DNA of 64,000 nt from Psychrobacter sp. UBA6766 (GCF_002453355.1 NZ_DKGQ01000008.1:21093-85092); one strand, 5' to 3'; positions 45,145-55,694 are shown, numbered from the stretch's first letter. A program made the numbers and translations. The notes: generated by a model not told the origin, from the letters alone.

Positions 45145-45924
45145 ATGCAAATTGAACAACACAGCTTTTTGGTCACTGGCGGAGCATCAGGTTTGGGTGA
45201 GGCAGTGGTTCGTGCTATCGTCGCTCAAGGCGGTAAAGTCGTTATCGCCGACCTTAATGAGTCAGCAGGGCAAGCATTAGTTGATGAGCTTAGTGATCAT
45301 GCCCGTTTTGTACGCTGTGATATTACCAGTGGTGATGATGTGCAAGCGGCTGTCGCTACGGCTGAAAAAGAATTTGGCGGTTTGCAAGGGTCGATTAATT
45401 GTGCTGGCATCGCTGTCGTGCAAAAGCTCTTAGACCGCGAAAACAATCCAGCGGAGCTTGAGGCTTTTAGTCGCGGCGTGAATATCAATCTTGTCGGTTC
45501 TTTTAATGTGGCACGCTTGGTCGCGGCCAGTATTGCTAAGCGTGTGGCTGCTAAGCCATCAAATGAAGCCAATATGGATAATGGGATTATCATAAATACA
45601 GCCTCTATCGCGGCTTTCGATGGTCAAGTAGGGCAAGCGAGTTATTCGTCGTCAAAAGCGGGCGTGGTCGGTCTGACGTTACCGCTTGCTCGTGAGCTGG
45701 CGCGTCATGGTATCCGCGTCATGACAATTGCACCGGGCGTTTTTGCGACGCCGATGATGGAAACTATCCCGGAAAAAGCGCGTGAGCAGCTAGAGGCAAG
45801 CGTTCCTTATCCTAAACGTTTGGGAAATCCAAGTGAGTTTGCTAAATTAGTACTGCACATCATTGATAATGCCTACTTAAATGGTGAAGTCATTCGCTTA
45901 GATGGCGCGATTCGTATGGTATAA
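45145..45924 (+). CDS. SDR-family 3-hydroxyacyl-CoA dehydrogenase-like protein
   Basis: A 259-residue short-chain dehydrogenase. The NAD site is VTGGASGLGEA, with an acidic residue after strand 2 (VIADLNES) favouring NAD. NCAGIAV and the catalytic YSSSK with upstream Ser (INTASIAAFDG) are present. The sequence follows the HSD17B10/type II 3-hydroxyacyl-CoA dehydrogenase pattern (ARELARHGIRVMTIAPGVFATPMM). AAGGAAG precedes the ATG. Co-directional with the acyl-CoA synthetase, suggesting a fatty or branched-chain acid oxidation pair. Confidence 0.9.
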   Translation: MQIEQHSFLVTGGASGLGEAVVRAIVAQGGKVVIADLNESAGQALVDELSDHARFVRCDITSGDDVQAAVATAEKEFGGLQGSINCAGIAVVQKLLDRENNPAELEAFSRGVNINLVGSFNVARLVAASIAKRVAAKPSNEANMDNGIIINTASIAAFDGQVGQASYSSSKAGVVGLTLPLARELARHGIRVMTIAPGVFATPMMETIPEKAREQLEASVPYPKRLGNPSEFAKLVLHIIDNAYLNGEVIRLDGAIRMV

Positions 45925-46051
45925 CGACTGTCAGAAGGTGTTTTTATCTTATTCATTATTTTTGCACAGCGTTTAGCGCCAAAAAATGGCATAGTGCTTT
46001 GATATATTATGACTCATTGCTATTAAATATTAGTTATATGGATTAAAGCCT

Positions 46052-46621
46052 ATGTTATTTTTTCGCCCAAATGTCAGGAAGTATTTAAGTGGGCTCTTTA
46101 TCGCAATTGGATTTAGCCTTGCTGCTATTATGAGCACAAGTGCCATCGCTACTGCTAAAAATATTGCTAAACAACCGCAGACCATTCCTAGTGACGTTGT
46201 TATCGATAAAGTTTTTGTCGATAAATCTGAGCGTCGTCTGCAGTTATTAAGCGGTGATAAAGTTATTAAGTCCTATCATATTGCGCTTGGTGGCAATCCT
46301 ATTGGTCACAAACAACAAGAAGGCGATCAGCGCACACCGATAGGCTCGTATATTCTTGATTATAAAAACGAGAAATCTCAATATTATCGTTCTATTCACG
46401 TCAGTTATCCCAATGCTGTCGATAAAGCCCGTGCTAAGAAACACGGCGTGAGCCCAGGTGGCGCAATTATGATTCATGGTCAAAAAAATGGCTTTGGTGC
46501 CTTAGCGATGCTTAACCAGCAGCGCGATTGGACAGCAGGATGTTTGGCAGTCACCAACGATGAGATGGATGAAATTATGGCGGCCGTGAAGGTTGGCACT
46601 CCCATTGAGATTGTTGAGTAA
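46052..46621 (+). CDS. L,D-transpeptidase (YkuD) family protein
   Basis: A 189-residue exported protein. A signal or anchor segment covers about residues 12-35. The YkuD domain follows: VFVDKSERRLQLLSGDKVIKSYHIALGG, a GDQRTPIGSYILDYKN block, HG in IMIHGQKNG, and the active-site cysteine in DWTAGCLAVTNDEMDEI (the S/T-x-G-C motif). Such enzymes form 3-3 cross-links or attach lipoproteins to peptidoglycan. It lacks a LysM or other binding domain. Periplasmic. Confidence 0.92.
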   Translation: MLFFRPNVRKYLSGLFIAIGFSLAAIMSTSAIATAKNIAKQPQTIPSDVVIDKVFVDKSERRLQLLSGDKVIKSYHIALGGNPIGHKQQEGDQRTPIGSYILDYKNEKSQYYRSIHVSYPNAVDKARAKKHGVSPGGAIMIHGQKNGFGALAMLNQQRDWTAGCLAVTNDEMDEIMAAVKVGTPIEIVE

Positions 46622-46993
46622 GTGGCGCTTATTTAACCTTTATTAACCTTTTAATTTATATATGACTCCCTTGTTTTTAATCCCATTTCTCTTTCTTAAA
46701 TCCTCAAATTTCTTTTATTTACACTCTTGAAATACGTCCATAATGTGCTTATTAAGAAACTATATTAATATCATTGTTGCTAGTAAGGTTTAATTTTGAA
46801 TTGTTACTTATTTTTCTTGTATGTGTTTACACTAGTAGGTCACTAACTATTATTGACAATAGTTAAATAGATATTGAAATATTACTCAATAAACCCTATA
46901 TAAATAACAACGAAAAGCCTGCGGTAATGTTTAATACTTATAAAAACCGCATCGACTACTTAGATATTTAAGCAATTATAAAAGGACACAAAT
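46622..46993. other. 372-base promoter region of clpB
   Basis: AT-rich, with a heat-shock-type promoter at 46873-46899. No coding frame or structured RNA is evident. Confidence 0.5.
46873..46899 (+). promoter_or_regulatory. clpB: Sigma-32-like promoter of clpB
   Basis: ATTGAA (46873-46878) and CCCTAT (46894-46899) are 15 bases apart, close to the heat-shock consensus CTTGAA / CCCCAT. It lies about 90 bases before the clpB ATG. Confidence 0.5.
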
Positions 46994-49591
46994 ATGAGGT
47001 TCGAAAAATTTACCCAAAAGCTGCAATCAGCGATTCAAGAAGCACAAAGTCTGGCGTTAGGCCGCGATCATACTGGTATTGATCCGGTACATTTACTTGC
47101 GGTATTGCTGCAAGATGAGTCTAACTTGTCTATCTGCCAACAAGCGGGCGCATCTATTCCTGCCCTAAAGAATGGCGTCGCCAAAGCGCTCGACAATCAA
47201 GCGACGATTAGCGAGCCAACAGGCGATGTTAATTTAAATCCAAATTCGGTGAAGATTTTAAACTTGGCAGATCGCCAAGCCCAAAAAGAAGGCGATGATT
47301 TTATCGCGACTGAATGGGTGATGTTAGCGCTCGCTGAACAAGGCGAAACCAAAAAGATATTTGAGAACGCGGGTGTGACGGCGACTAAATTAAAAGCGGT
47401 CATTGAGCAACTGCGTGGTGATGAAACGGTGAATAATCAAAATGCCGAAGATCAACGTGACGCGCTGAATAAATATACTATTAATTTAACTGAGCAGGCG
47501 GAACTTGGTAAGCTAGACCCCGTGATTGGTCGCGACGAAGAGATTCGCCGTACCATTCAAGTATTATCACGTCGTACCAAAAACAACCCTGTTCTCATCG
47601 GTGAGCCGGGTGTTGGTAAAACTGCTATTGTCGAAGGCTTGGCGCAAAAAATTATCAATGGTGATGTTCCAGAAGGGCTACGCCGTAAAGAAGTGCTATC
47701 GCTTGATTTAGGCGCGCTGATTGCAGGAGCAAAATTCCGCGGCGAGTTTGAGGAGCGACTCAAAGGCGTGCTGAGCGATTTGGCCAAACAAGAAGGCAAT
47801 GTCATCTTGTTTATTGATGAGCTACATACCATGGTCGGCGCTGGTAAATCAGAAGGCGCGATGGATGCGGGCAATATGTTAAAACCTGCGCTTGCGCGTG
47901 GTGAGCTGCACTGCGTTGGTGCGACGACATTGGACGAGTATCGTCAATTTATCGAAAAAGATGCCGCCCTTGAGCGTCGATTCCAAAAAGTATTGGTCGA
48001 TGAGCCAACGGTCGAAGATACCATTGCTATTTTGCGTGGTCTAAAAGAGCGTTATGAGCTGCATCACGGTGTCGATATCCAAGACAGCGCGATCATTGCA
48101 GCAGCGCGGATGAGCCATCGCTATATTACTGATCGCAAATTACCGGATAAGGCGATTGACCTCATTGATGAAGCGGCAAGTCGTCTGCGGATGGAAATGG
48201 ACAGCAAACCTGAAGCACTCGGTAAGCTTGATAGCCGTTTGATTCAGTTAAAAATGCAGCGCGAAGTGCTCAAAAATGAAGAAGATGCTGGCGCGCAAGC
48301 AGAACGTAAGGTGCTTGATAGCCAAATCGAAGAGCTAGAGAAAGAATACGCCGATCTTAATGAGATTTGGCAGGCTGAAAAAGCGTTGGTTAAAGGCAGT
48401 CAGCAGCTAAAAGATGAGCTGGACAAAGCGCGTATTGCTTATGACAAAGCCAGCCGCGAAGGCGACTATGAAACCATGAGTAAGCTGCAATACGAGACCA
48501 TTCCGCAGCTTGAGCGCCGTATCACTGAGTCGGATTTGGCAGAGCAAAAAGAGCAGAGCGGTGAAGATAGCGGTGTAAAACTGCTACGTAATAAAGTCAC
48601 GGATAACGAAATTGCGGAAGTCGTTGCCGCAGCGACTGGAATTCCAGTCAGTAAGATGATGCAAGGCGAGCGTGACAAAATGCTGGCGATGGAAGAAAAA
48701 CTCCACGAGCGCGTCATCGGTCAAGATGAAGCGGTCGAAGCGGTCGCCAATGCGGTGCGTCGTAGCCGGGCTGGTTTGTCTGACCCGAATCGTCCTTCAG
48801 GTTCGTTCTTGTTCCTTGGCCCAACGGGTGTCGGTAAAACTGAGTTGACCAAATCACTGGCGAACTTCTTGTTTGATAGTGAGGATGCAATTGTTCGTAT
48901 CGACATGAGTGAATATATGGAGAAGCACAGCGTCAGTCGCTTGGTGGGTGCGCCTCCAGGGTATGTCGGTTACGAAGAAGGTGGTACATTAACCGAAGCG
49001 GTTCGCCGTAAGCCTTATAGCGTGATATTGTTTGACGAAGTTGAAAAAGCGCATCCTGATGTGTTCAATATCTTGCTACAAGTGCTAGACGATGGTCGCT
49101 TGACTGATTCGCAAGGTCGCGTGGTCGACTTTAAAAATACCGTCATTATCATGACCAGTAACTTGGGTTCGCATAAAATCCAAGAAATGGTTGGTGAGAG
49201 CTACGAGGATATTAAAGCGGAAGTCATGGAGTCAGTTGGGCAGCATTTCCGTCCAGAATTCGTCAACCGTATTGATGAAATTGTCGTATTCCATCCGCTT
49301 GGCATGTCGCAGATGGCGGGTATTGCCGATATTCAATTGGATCGTTTACGTCAACGTATTCAAGAGCGTGAGATGGATATCGAGCTATCGGCAGATGCGA
49401 TGAATAAACTGGTCGCAGTGGGTTATGATCCTGTGTATGGTGCGCGTCCACTCAAACGTGCTATTCAGCAAGAGATTGAAAACCCATTGTCACTGAAACT
49501 GCTAGCTGGGGATTTTGTCCCAGGCGATATCATCAAAATTGATGTCGGCGCTGATGATGAGCTAACTTTTGATAAGCTTAGAATGAGCTAA
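46994..49591 (+). CDS. clpB: ATP-dependent chaperone ClpB
   Basis: An 865-residue disaggregase that works with DnaK to rescue aggregated proteins. Order: N domain (residues 1-145); first AAA+ module with Walker A GEPGVGKT and Walker [16 protein letters not shown]; the coiled-coil middle domain at about 400-530; and a second AAA+ module with [14 protein letters not shown] and [22 protein letters not shown] precedes the ATG and a strong terminator follows. Length and domains are standard. Confidence 0.98.
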   Translation: MRFEKFTQKLQSAIQEAQSLALGRDHTGIDPVHLLAVLLQDESNLSICQQAGASIPALKNGVAKALDNQATISEPTGDVNLNPNSVKILNLADRQAQKEGDDFIATEWVMLALAEQGETKKIFENAGVTATKLKAVIEQLRGDETVNNQNAEDQRDALNKYTINLTEQAELGKLDPVIGRDEEIRRTIQVLSRRTKNNPVLIGEPGVGKTAIVEGLAQKIINGDVPEGLRRKEVLSLDLGALIAGAKFRGEFEERLKGVLSDLAKQEGNVILFIDELHTMVGAGKSEGAMDAGNMLKPALARGELHCVGATTLDEYRQFIEKDAALERRFQKVLVDEPTVEDTIAILRGLKERYELHHGVDIQDSAIIAAARMSHRYITDRKLPDKAIDLIDEAASRLRMEMDSKPEALGKLDSRLIQLKMQREVLKNEEDAGAQAERKVLDSQIEELEKEYADLNEIWQAEKALVKGSQQLKDELDKARIAYDKASREGDYETMSKLQYETIPQLERRITESDLAEQKEQSGEDSGVKLLRNKVTDNEIAEVVAAATGIPVSKMMQGERDKMLAMEEKLHERVIGQDEAVEAVANAVRRSRAGLSDPNRPSGSFLFLGPTGVGKTELTKSLANFLFDSEDAIVRIDMSEYMEKHSVSRLVGAPPGYVGYEEGGTLTEAVRRKPYSVILFDEVEKAHPDVFNILLQVLDDGRLTDSQGRVVDFKNTVIIMTSNLGSHKIQEMVGESYEDIKAEVMESVGQHFRPEFVNRIDEIVVFHPLGMSQMAGIADIQLDRLRQRIQEREMDIELSADAMNKLVAVGYDPVYGARPLKRAIQQEIENPLSLKLLAGDFVPGDIIKIDVGADDELTFDKLRMS

Positions 49592-49628
49592 GAGCACACT
49601 TAAACAGCCATTTTTGACGTTAAGCCAG

Positions 49629-49662
49629 ACCCCTCATTTGTTATTGCAAGTGAGGGGTTTTT
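49629..49662 (+). terminator. Rho-independent terminator after clpB
   Basis: ACCCCTCA (49629-49636) pairs with TGAGGGGT (49651-49658) and is followed by a T tract. Confidence 0.92.
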
Positions 49663-49739
49663 CTATGAGCACACATAATCTGTACCAGAATAGATGATGC
49701 GCTTGCTATATTATAAAAAAGTGCACAAGGATGGCTAGC

Positions 49740-51026
49740 ATGACAAATATAATTATGGCGACGGAAAGGCACACTGCTCAAACCCCTAAAAATAAAAGGC
49801 TCAAAAAATATATAGCACTATCATTAGCAATGATGTCGCTACTATTTAGCACAGCTGCTTGCTCTGATAAGTCAGTCATTGAGGCTGATGGCAATTTGAC
49901 AGAACAGCAAAAAACCGAAGATTCAGTCGTCAATGAATTTTTACATTCTGAAAAACCTACCTTTACTACCAAGACCGTTGCTACCTTTAATGAACCGTGG
50001 GCAATGACGGCGTTACCAACCATTAATGATGCAGCGCCTAAACTTCTGGTGACCCAAAAAGTAGGAGCGTTATTTATTGTCGATACAGCTACAGGTGCGA
50101 AGACGGCCGTGACTGGCTTGCCAAAAGTAGCTTATGGCGGGCAAGGCGGTCTTGGTGACATTGTTCTTGCGCCAGATTTTGCCAGATCTAACAATATATA
50201 TCTTAGCTTCGTCGAAGCCGGAACAGGAAATGGTAGTAATAAATTTGGCGCTAAAGTTATTCGAGCAAAGCTGACAGATTTGGATACTGATGCGCCGCGT
50301 TTACAACGAACTATGCCAATTTGGCAGCAAATTCCAAAGGTAAAAGGCCAAGGTCATTATAGTCATCGATTACTTTTTTCACCTGACGGGCAGTATTTAT
50401 ATATCAGCTCAGGTGAGCGTCAACAAAAAACGCCAGCGCAAGATATGAGCGTGAATTTGGGCAAAATTATCAGATTACGTGCCGATGGTTCAGTGCCAAC
50501 CGATAATCCGTTTACGGGAAATGGCAGCGACATTGCCGCCCAGTTTTGGACAACTGGTCATCGCAATGTGCTTGGCATGGCGTTTGATGATGAGGGTAGA
50601 CTTTGGGCGCATGAAATGGGACCACGGGGCGGTGATGAATTTAATTTGATAGTAAAAGGCAATAATTACGGCTGGCCAATAGTCTCGAACGGACGCAATT
50701 ATTCAGGGACGGATATTCCTGATCATGATACGCGTCCTGATTTTGCTGCACCAAAAATATCTTGGACACCTGTGATATCCCCTTCGTCGATGAGCATTTA
50801 TAAAGGGGGTAAACACCATGACTTCCCAGCGTGGCAAGGTAATGCTCTGATCAGTGGTTTATCATCAAAAGCGCTCATCGTGGTCAATGTTGATGACAAC
50901 AACAGGGCTACCGAACGTTATCGTTATGATATGGGAGAGCGTATTCGTAGTGTGTTAAATGTCGATGGCCAAGTTTGGGTGCTAGAAGATGGTAATAATG
51001 CCAAGTTATTAAAACTACAACCATAA
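49740..51026 (+). CDS. PQQ-dependent sugar dehydrogenase family lipoprotein (YliI-like)
   Basis: A 428-residue protein from the ATG at 49740 (AAGGA eight bases upstream; ATG codons at 49731 and 49755 are alternatives). A signal segment ends in STAAC, suggesting a lipoprotein. The beta-propeller of soluble aldose sugar dehydrogenases follows: EPWAMTALP, GGQGGLGDIVLAPDF, GHYSHRLLFSPDGQYLYISSGER, GHRNVLGMAFDDEGRLWAHEMGPRGGDEFN and NYGWPIVSNGRNYSG. These residues form the PQQ and calcium sites. It oxidises aldoses in the periplasm if PQQ is available; no pqq genes are in the window. Confidence 0.88.
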   Translation: MTNIIMATERHTAQTPKNKRLKKYIALSLAMMSLLFSTAACSDKSVIEADGNLTEQQKTEDSVVNEFLHSEKPTFTTKTVATFNEPWAMTALPTINDAAPKLLVTQKVGALFIVDTATGAKTAVTGLPKVAYGGQGGLGDIVLAPDFARSNNIYLSFVEAGTGNGSNKFGAKVIRAKLTDLDTDAPRLQRTMPIWQQIPKVKGQGHYSHRLLFSPDGQYLYISSGERQQKTPAQDMSVNLGKIIRLRADGSVPTDNPFTGNGSDIAAQFWTTGHRNVLGMAFDDEGRLWAHEMGPRGGDEFNLIVKGNNYGWPIVSNGRNYSGTDIPDHDTRPDFAAPKISWTPVISPSSMSIYKGGKHHDFPAWQGNALISGLSSKALIVVNVDDNNRATERYRYDMGERIRSVLNVDGQVWVLEDGNNAKLLKLQP

Positions 51027-51249
51027 ACATTCAGATATTTTTATGGAAAGAAATTTACTGTTTTAATGATAAGCGACTGTTTATTGTAATTTATTTGATA
51101 AGAAAAAGAGGATAATTCTTTCAGTGTTTCCCCTATGTTACTAAATTTAAACACTTTGATAAATAGTATCAAAAAAGCTCTAAAGCACTGGTCTACCTTA
51201 GGCTTTCATTAATCTAACTATTGTCGTAGCGCTCAGCCACGTTTGATAG

Positions 51250-51282
51250 TTGGGGTCTATCTTGTTAAGGTAGGCACCCCAA
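51250..51282 (+). promoter_or_regulatory. Strong hairpin next to the BCCT gene ribosome site
   Basis: TTGGGGT (51250-51256) and CTATC (51257-51261) pair with GGTAG (51269-51273) and ACCCCAA (51276-51282), a 12-bp stem with a two-base bulge, ending 16 bases before the start codon. On the plus strand it is followed by A, not T, so it is not a terminator. It may affect translation initiation. Confidence 0.45.
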
Positions 51283-51298
51283 AAAAATGAGATTATGA

Positions 51299-52954
51299 AT
51301 GGATCATGTGAAAGTTGGCCGATTGGGCCCTTTTCCACGGGTAAGTAGACCTGTGTTTTTAACTTCTGCGCTTTTAATCCTCGCGTTTATTATTTTCGGT
51401 GCCTTTTTTAATGATGTGGCCAGTGAAATATTTGGTCAAGCCAAGGCATTTGTGTCTATACGCTTTGGTTGGTTCTTTATTGTCGTCGTCAATTTAGTGC
51501 TGGTCATGAGTATTTACATGATTTTTAGCCGCTACGGTGATATCAGGCTTGGTCATCAAACAGAGGAGCCAGAGTATAATCTGGTTTCCTGGATTGGCAT
51601 GTTATTTTCAGCCGGTATCGGTATTGGGTTACTGTATTGGGGAACTGCCGAGCCACTATATCACTTTATGGCGCCACCATTAGGCGAGGCTGAAACGATT
51701 GCTGCGGCCAAACAAGCAATGAATATTTCGTTTTTACATTATGGTCTGCACGTTTGGGCAGTCTACGGCATGGTGGCATTGGCACTGGCGTATTTCCACT
51801 ATCGAGTGGGTTTACCGTTGGCTATTCGCTCTACCTTATATCCTTTGATCGGCAAAAAAATCTACGGTCCTATGGGCCATACGGTCGATATACTGGCGGT
51901 GTTCGGAACCATGTTTGGTGTAGTAACGACGCTAGGCCTTGGGGTATTACAGATTAATTCTGGCCTTGAGACGTTATTTGGTATTCCTAATAACATCACT
52001 GTGCAGATCATTTTGATTGTTTTTATTACGATGCTGGCAGGAATGTCGTTATTTATGGGGCTGGATAAAGGTATCAAGCGCCTCAGTAATATCAATATAT
52101 TTTTCACCGTCGTACTACTCAGCTTTGTGATTATCTTAGGACCCACGCAATTTATCTTTAATAGCTTTGTTGAAAATATCGGTAATTATCTGCATCAAGT
52201 TATACCGTTGGGGACGTGGACTGAATCTTATAATGGCGAAGAGAACTGGCAGTCATCGTGGACGATTTTTTACTGGGCATGGTGGATTAGTTGGTCACCT
52301 TTTGTAGGCGTATTTGTCGCGCGTATCTCTCGTGGTCGCACCATTCGTGAGTTTATATTGGGTGTATTGTTAATCCCTATTACTATTTTATTTTTATGGT
52401 TTACCGCGTTTGGTGGCTCCGCTGTTCATATGGAGCTGATGGCCGCTGTTGATCCTAGTATTGCAAGTCCAGGCTTAATTGAAGCGGTCAGGGCTGATAC
52501 GGGTAGTGCGATTTTTAAGTTGATGGAATCTTTTCCATTTACATCAGCACTGAACCTGCTGATCGTAGTGATGATTGTCCTTTGGTTTGTCACCTCATCA
52601 GATTCAGCCAGTTTTGTCATTGATATGCTGACCTCTGGCGGTGATGCCAATCCACCAAAAATCCAGCGCTTATTTTGGGCGGGAACAGAAGGGGTTATCG
52701 CGGCGGTATTATTAGCAGCGGGCGGTTTGGACGCACTACAAGCAGCCTCTATCGTTTCAGGTTTCCCGTTTGCTGTCGTCATCGTTGTTATGATGTATTC
52801 GTTACTGCGCGGTCTCAGTCGAGATAGGCTAATATTATATCGCAATCAGCAGTGGTTTATCACTGAGGAGTCAGCAGAGCATAATTCAGCCAATGAGTTC
52901 CGTGATGAAGACTTGCTAACAGGTCCTCCTGATATCGAAAAACCTGATGAGTAG
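51299..52954 (+). CDS. BCCT family transporter
   Basis: A 551-residue betaine/choline/carnitine-type transporter with about 12 hydrophobic segments. The family signature is GIGIGLLYWGTAEPLYHFMAPP near residue 103 and the tryptophan-rich substrate segment is FYWAWWISWSPFVGVFVARISRGRTIREFI. SSDSASFVID is also typical. These carry trimethylammonium solutes such as glycine betaine or choline with sodium or protons. The C-terminal tail is short and acidic (about 45 residues), shorter than that of choline transporter BetT. No choline-oxidation genes are adjacent. Confidence 0.93.
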   Translation: MDHVKVGRLGPFPRVSRPVFLTSALLILAFIIFGAFFNDVASEIFGQAKAFVSIRFGWFFIVVVNLVLVMSIYMIFSRYGDIRLGHQTEEPEYNLVSWIGMLFSAGIGIGLLYWGTAEPLYHFMAPPLGEAETIAAAKQAMNISFLHYGLHVWAVYGMVALALAYFHYRVGLPLAIRSTLYPLIGKKIYGPMGHTVDILAVFGTMFGVVTTLGLGVLQINSGLETLFGIPNNITVQIILIVFITMLAGMSLFMGLDKGIKRLSNINIFFTVVLLSFVIILGPTQFIFNSFVENIGNYLHQVIPLGTWTESYNGEENWQSSWTIFYWAWWISWSPFVGVFVARISRGRTIREFILGVLLIPITILFLWFTAFGGSAVHMELMAAVDPSIASPGLIEAVRADTGSAIFKLMESFPFTSALNLLIVVMIVLWFVTSSDSASFVIDMLTSGGDANPPKIQRLFWAGTEGVIAAVLLAAGGLDALQAASIVSGFPFAVVIVVMMYSLLRGLSRDRLILYRNQQWFITEESAEHNSANEFRDEDLLTGPPDIEKPDE

Positions 52955-52982
52955 CTTTATTTGGTAAATATCATTGAATACC

Positions 52983-53017
52983 AAAGCCCCAATTTTATAT
53001 AAAGTTGGAGCTTTTTT
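52983..53017 (+). terminator. Rho-independent terminator after the BCCT gene
   Basis: AAAGCCCCAA (52983-52992) pairs with TTGGAGCTTT (53004-53013) with one mismatch, followed by a T tract. Confidence 0.85.
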
Positions 53018-53042
53018 AGAATTCAGCGTCGTTATTTTATTA

Positions 53043-53396
53043 TTAGCGAACGTTGACGCCAGGCTCTGAGCATTTTCCTTCAATGAAACCCAATGCCGCC
53101 GTAGAACCACAGGCTGAGCAGGCATTGCCCGCAGTACGATAGCTGACACCTGAATTGGTCTTTATTTTAACGCAGACAGGGTCATATTGCATGGTACACA
53201 TCGTTTGTTCAGGATTATAAGGCGGACATTTGATAAAAGGGTTATCACGGGATATTTGCTGTTCGTATTCAATGGTGTGAATAGGAGGCGTGTCAGGTGC
53301 ATTAACACTTTGGATATTATTACAGCTTGCCAAAGTCATCATTGATAAGCCTAATAATGATATACATAATCGCCGTGATTTAAATAAATGCTTCAT
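53043..53396 (-). CDS. Kazal-like domain lipoprotein
   Basis: A 117-residue predicted lipoprotein; signal ends in TLASC (Cys25). The mature part has a Cys pattern C-P-x-Y, C-x7-DPVC, C-x2-C and GKC: the DPVC-x-YxxA-x-C-x-AC-x-G-x-C order resembles a Kazal-type serine protease inhibitor fold. AAGGA precedes the ATG. Bacterial Kazal domains are uncommon; a periplasmic inhibitor role is possible but unproven. Confidence 0.65.
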   Translation of the reverse strand: MKHLFKSRRLCISLLGLSMMTLASCNNIQSVNAPDTPPIHTIEYEQQISRDNPFIKCPPYNPEQTMCTMQYDPVCVKIKTNSGVSYRTAGNACSACGSTAALGFIEGKCSEPGVNVR

Positions 53397-53529
53397 AGTA
53401 ATATTTCCTTATAGACAGCATTCGATAACTTCCTGTCGTCGATATTTAGCCTTAACTATATAAATCATAAACAGGTCTAAATCTATAGTAGCCTATTTAG
53501 CAACAGTCATCCATTAAATCATGACTAAC

Positions 53530-53562
53530 AAAAAACCCAAGCCTAATCATAAGCTTGGGTTT
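53530..53562 (-). terminator. Rho-independent terminator for the DUF3144 gene
   Basis: AAACCCAAGC (53533-53542) pairs with GCTTGGGTTT (53553-53562); on the minus strand it runs into a T tract. Confidence 0.9.
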
Positions 53563-53619
53563 AGGTTTTTTGGTGCGGGAGTTTTTGTAACTTTAGAAAA
53601 CGAGGGATATGCCAACGAT

Positions 53620-53988
53620 TTATTTAATCGCCTTATCATCGTTATTAAGCTGAACATATTTGTCAAAGTTTTGAGCATAATCGGATAAATTGTCGCTTAA
53701 CATCTGACGGTATTGTTTGGTATAAAACTCAACGATATCATCTTTTTCTTTGGCAAAATCATCACCTTTTACAAAGCCAATCGAGGCGACCGACGCGCTA
53801 TAACGGGCGGCTGCATAGAGCAGAGATGCGCCTACTTGACCCGAATGAGCATCAGGGCCTAATTGGCTATTGGCGACACCAATAATGGCATCCGCACGTT
53901 GGTAGAATGCCTGCATTTCAGGAGTGATTTCAAGAGCAGGGTCAATATCGTCATTTTGGACATTGTCTGGCGTGTTGTTTTGAGACAT
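53620..53988 (-). CDS. DUF3144 domain protein
   Basis: A 122-residue small protein of the DUF3144 family, function unknown. Landmarks: FYQRADAIIGVANSQLG, GQVGASLLYAAARYSASVASIG and a C-terminal YTKQYRQMLSDNLSDYAQNFDKY. The N-terminal 20 residues are acidic. GGAG lies six bases upstream of the ATG. It is followed on the minus strand by the strong terminator at 53530. Confidence 0.87.
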   Translation of the reverse strand: MSQNNTPDNVQNDDIDPALEITPEMQAFYQRADAIIGVANSQLGPDAHSGQVGASLLYAAARYSASVASIGFVKGDDFAKEKDDIVEFYTKQYRQMLSDNLSDYAQNFDKYVQLNNDDKAIK

Positions 53989-54075
53989 AAGCGACTCCTA
54001 GTCATAGTAGGTAAGTTTGAATTTATCACGACCATTTAATAGTTAGATCAGTGAATAGGATATTTAGCGCAAGCC

Positions 54076-55242
54076 TTACAAACCAGCATCCGCTTTTAAA
54101 ATATCAGCTTTGTCTGTTTTTTCCCAAGTAAAGGCGGTTTCAGAACCTTGACGACCGAAATGACCAAAGGTAGAAGTTTGCTGATACATCGGCTGTAATA
54201 GGTTCAGCATACGAGTAATGCCATAAGGGCGCAAATCGAAATGGGTACGAATCAGGCGGATAATTTCTTCATGGCTGATTTTATTGGTGCCAAAAGTATT
54301 AACTGAAATAGAAGTCGGCTCAGCGACCCCAATCGCATAACTGATTTGTACTTCACAGCGCTCAGCGATACCAGCGGCAACAAGGTTTTTGGCCACATAA
54401 CGCACCGCATAAGCGGCACTACGGTCTACTTTTGAAGGGTCTTTTCCGCTAAATGCACCGCCACCATGACGCGCCATACCACCATAAGTATCAACGATAA
54501 TTTTGCGGCCAGTAAGACCGGCATCGCCAACAGGACCGCCAATCACAAACTTGCCAGTCGGGTTGATGTGATAGCGCGTTCCCGCATGTAATAAATCTGC
54601 TGGCAGTACTTGTTTGATGATAGATTCCATCACCGCTTCTTGTAAATCGGTCTGTGAAATACTTGGGTCGTGCTGGGTAGATAACACTACCGCATCAATG
54701 GCAACAGGCTGACTGCCATCATATTTTAGAGTCACTTGCGCTTTTGCATCTGGGCGCAACCAAGGCAGCTCACCTGCACGGCGCAGCTCAGACTGACGCT
54801 CCATTAAGCGGTGCGCATATTCGATAGCGGCTGGCATCAACACTTCGGTCTCATTGCTGGCATAGCCAAACATGAGGCCTTGGTCGCCTGCGCCTTGTTC
54901 TTCAGGGTCATTGCGGTCGACACCTTGAGCGATTTCAGGAGATTGTTTGCCTAGCATGTTAATGACTGCACAGGTTTCGCCATCAAAGCCCAAGTCAGAG
55001 TGGTGATAACCAATACCGTTTACCGTATCACGAACGATACGTTCAACGTCGATATTGGCAGTTGTGGTGACTTCACCGGCTAGGATCACTGCGCCAGTTT
55101 TGACTAGTGTTTCGCACGCCACACGTGCATGTAAATCTTCACGTAAAATGGCATCAAGGATGGCATCTGATATTTGGTCAGCCATTTTATCTGGATGGCC
55201 TTCGCTCACAGATTCTGAGGTAAATAAATTGTATTCGCGCAT
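54076..55242 (-). CDS. metK: S-adenosylmethionine synthetase
   Basis: A 388-residue enzyme making S-adenosylmethionine from methionine and ATP. Start is the ATG at 55242 giving [19 protein letters not shown]; a TTG eight codons upstream is unlikely. [38 protein letters not shown] and [19 protein letters not shown] are the substrate and metal sites. Full length. The ribosome site is weak. Confidence 0.97.
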   Translation of the reverse strand: MREYNLFTSESVSEGHPDKMADQISDAILDAILREDLHARVACETLVKTGAVILAGEVTTTANIDVERIVRDTVNGIGYHHSDLGFDGETCAVINMLGKQSPEIAQGVDRNDPEEQGAGDQGLMFGYASNETEVLMPAAIEYAHRLMERQSELRRAGELPWLRPDAKAQVTLKYDGSQPVAIDAVVLSTQHDPSISQTDLQEAVMESIIKQVLPADLLHAGTRYHINPTGKFVIGGPVGDAGLTGRKIIVDTYGGMARHGGGAFSGKDPSKVDRSAAYAVRYVAKNLVAAGIAERCEVQISYAIGVAEPTSISVNTFGTNKISHEEIIRLIRTHFDLRPYGITRMLNLLQPMYQQTSTFGHFGRQGSETAFTWEKTDKADILKADAGL

Positions 55243-55694
55243 AATGGGATCGCTTAATTGAATCAATAAAAATAGGAAAAAGCATAACGTCTGGGCGCTG
55301 CTTTAAGTAATATTGACCAAACAAATTGATTGCTCGGTGATAACTTGTTGATAAATCGTACTGCTCAATTTACTTTAATAAAAGTATTTACTGAATAGGT
55401 TTGAAAAAATATGGTTAAGCTTAGCTCGCTTTAGGGTAATAGCATAAGTGATATTTCATACTAAGCATTTACCAATAATGCGTTTAATGTCTGATTATAG
55501 TGTAGTAATAAATCGGGCGTAGCAGCGTTAAAATAGGCTTATTCTAACTCGAAACGTGAGAAAACTCTAGTGAGCGTCGCTTGTTCTTTTATAAGTAATA
55601 CTCAACAATGGCATTATTAGGATTAAGTATCGTCTCTTTTGTGATGAGTTTAATTGTGATTGGCCTTCAGCTATTGTCAAAACTAACGCTACAA
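55243..55694. other. 452-base metK leader/intergenic region
   Basis: It holds a perfect TATAAT on the minus strand at 55494-55499, which would give metK a leader of about 245 bases; its -35 (CTACGC) is poor. I found no SAM or SAH riboswitch core. A 30-codon hydrophobic frame on the plus strand lies at its right end (55608-55700). Confidence 0.45.

Noticed and set aside
52426..52845. 139-codon frame opposite the BCCT gene
   Set aside because: Antisense shadow of a membrane-protein gene; no start signal and low-complexity Ser/Thr/Ala composition.
55243..55500. SAM or SAH riboswitch upstream of metK
   Set aside because: The leader is long enough, but I find none of the conserved core segments of these riboswitches.
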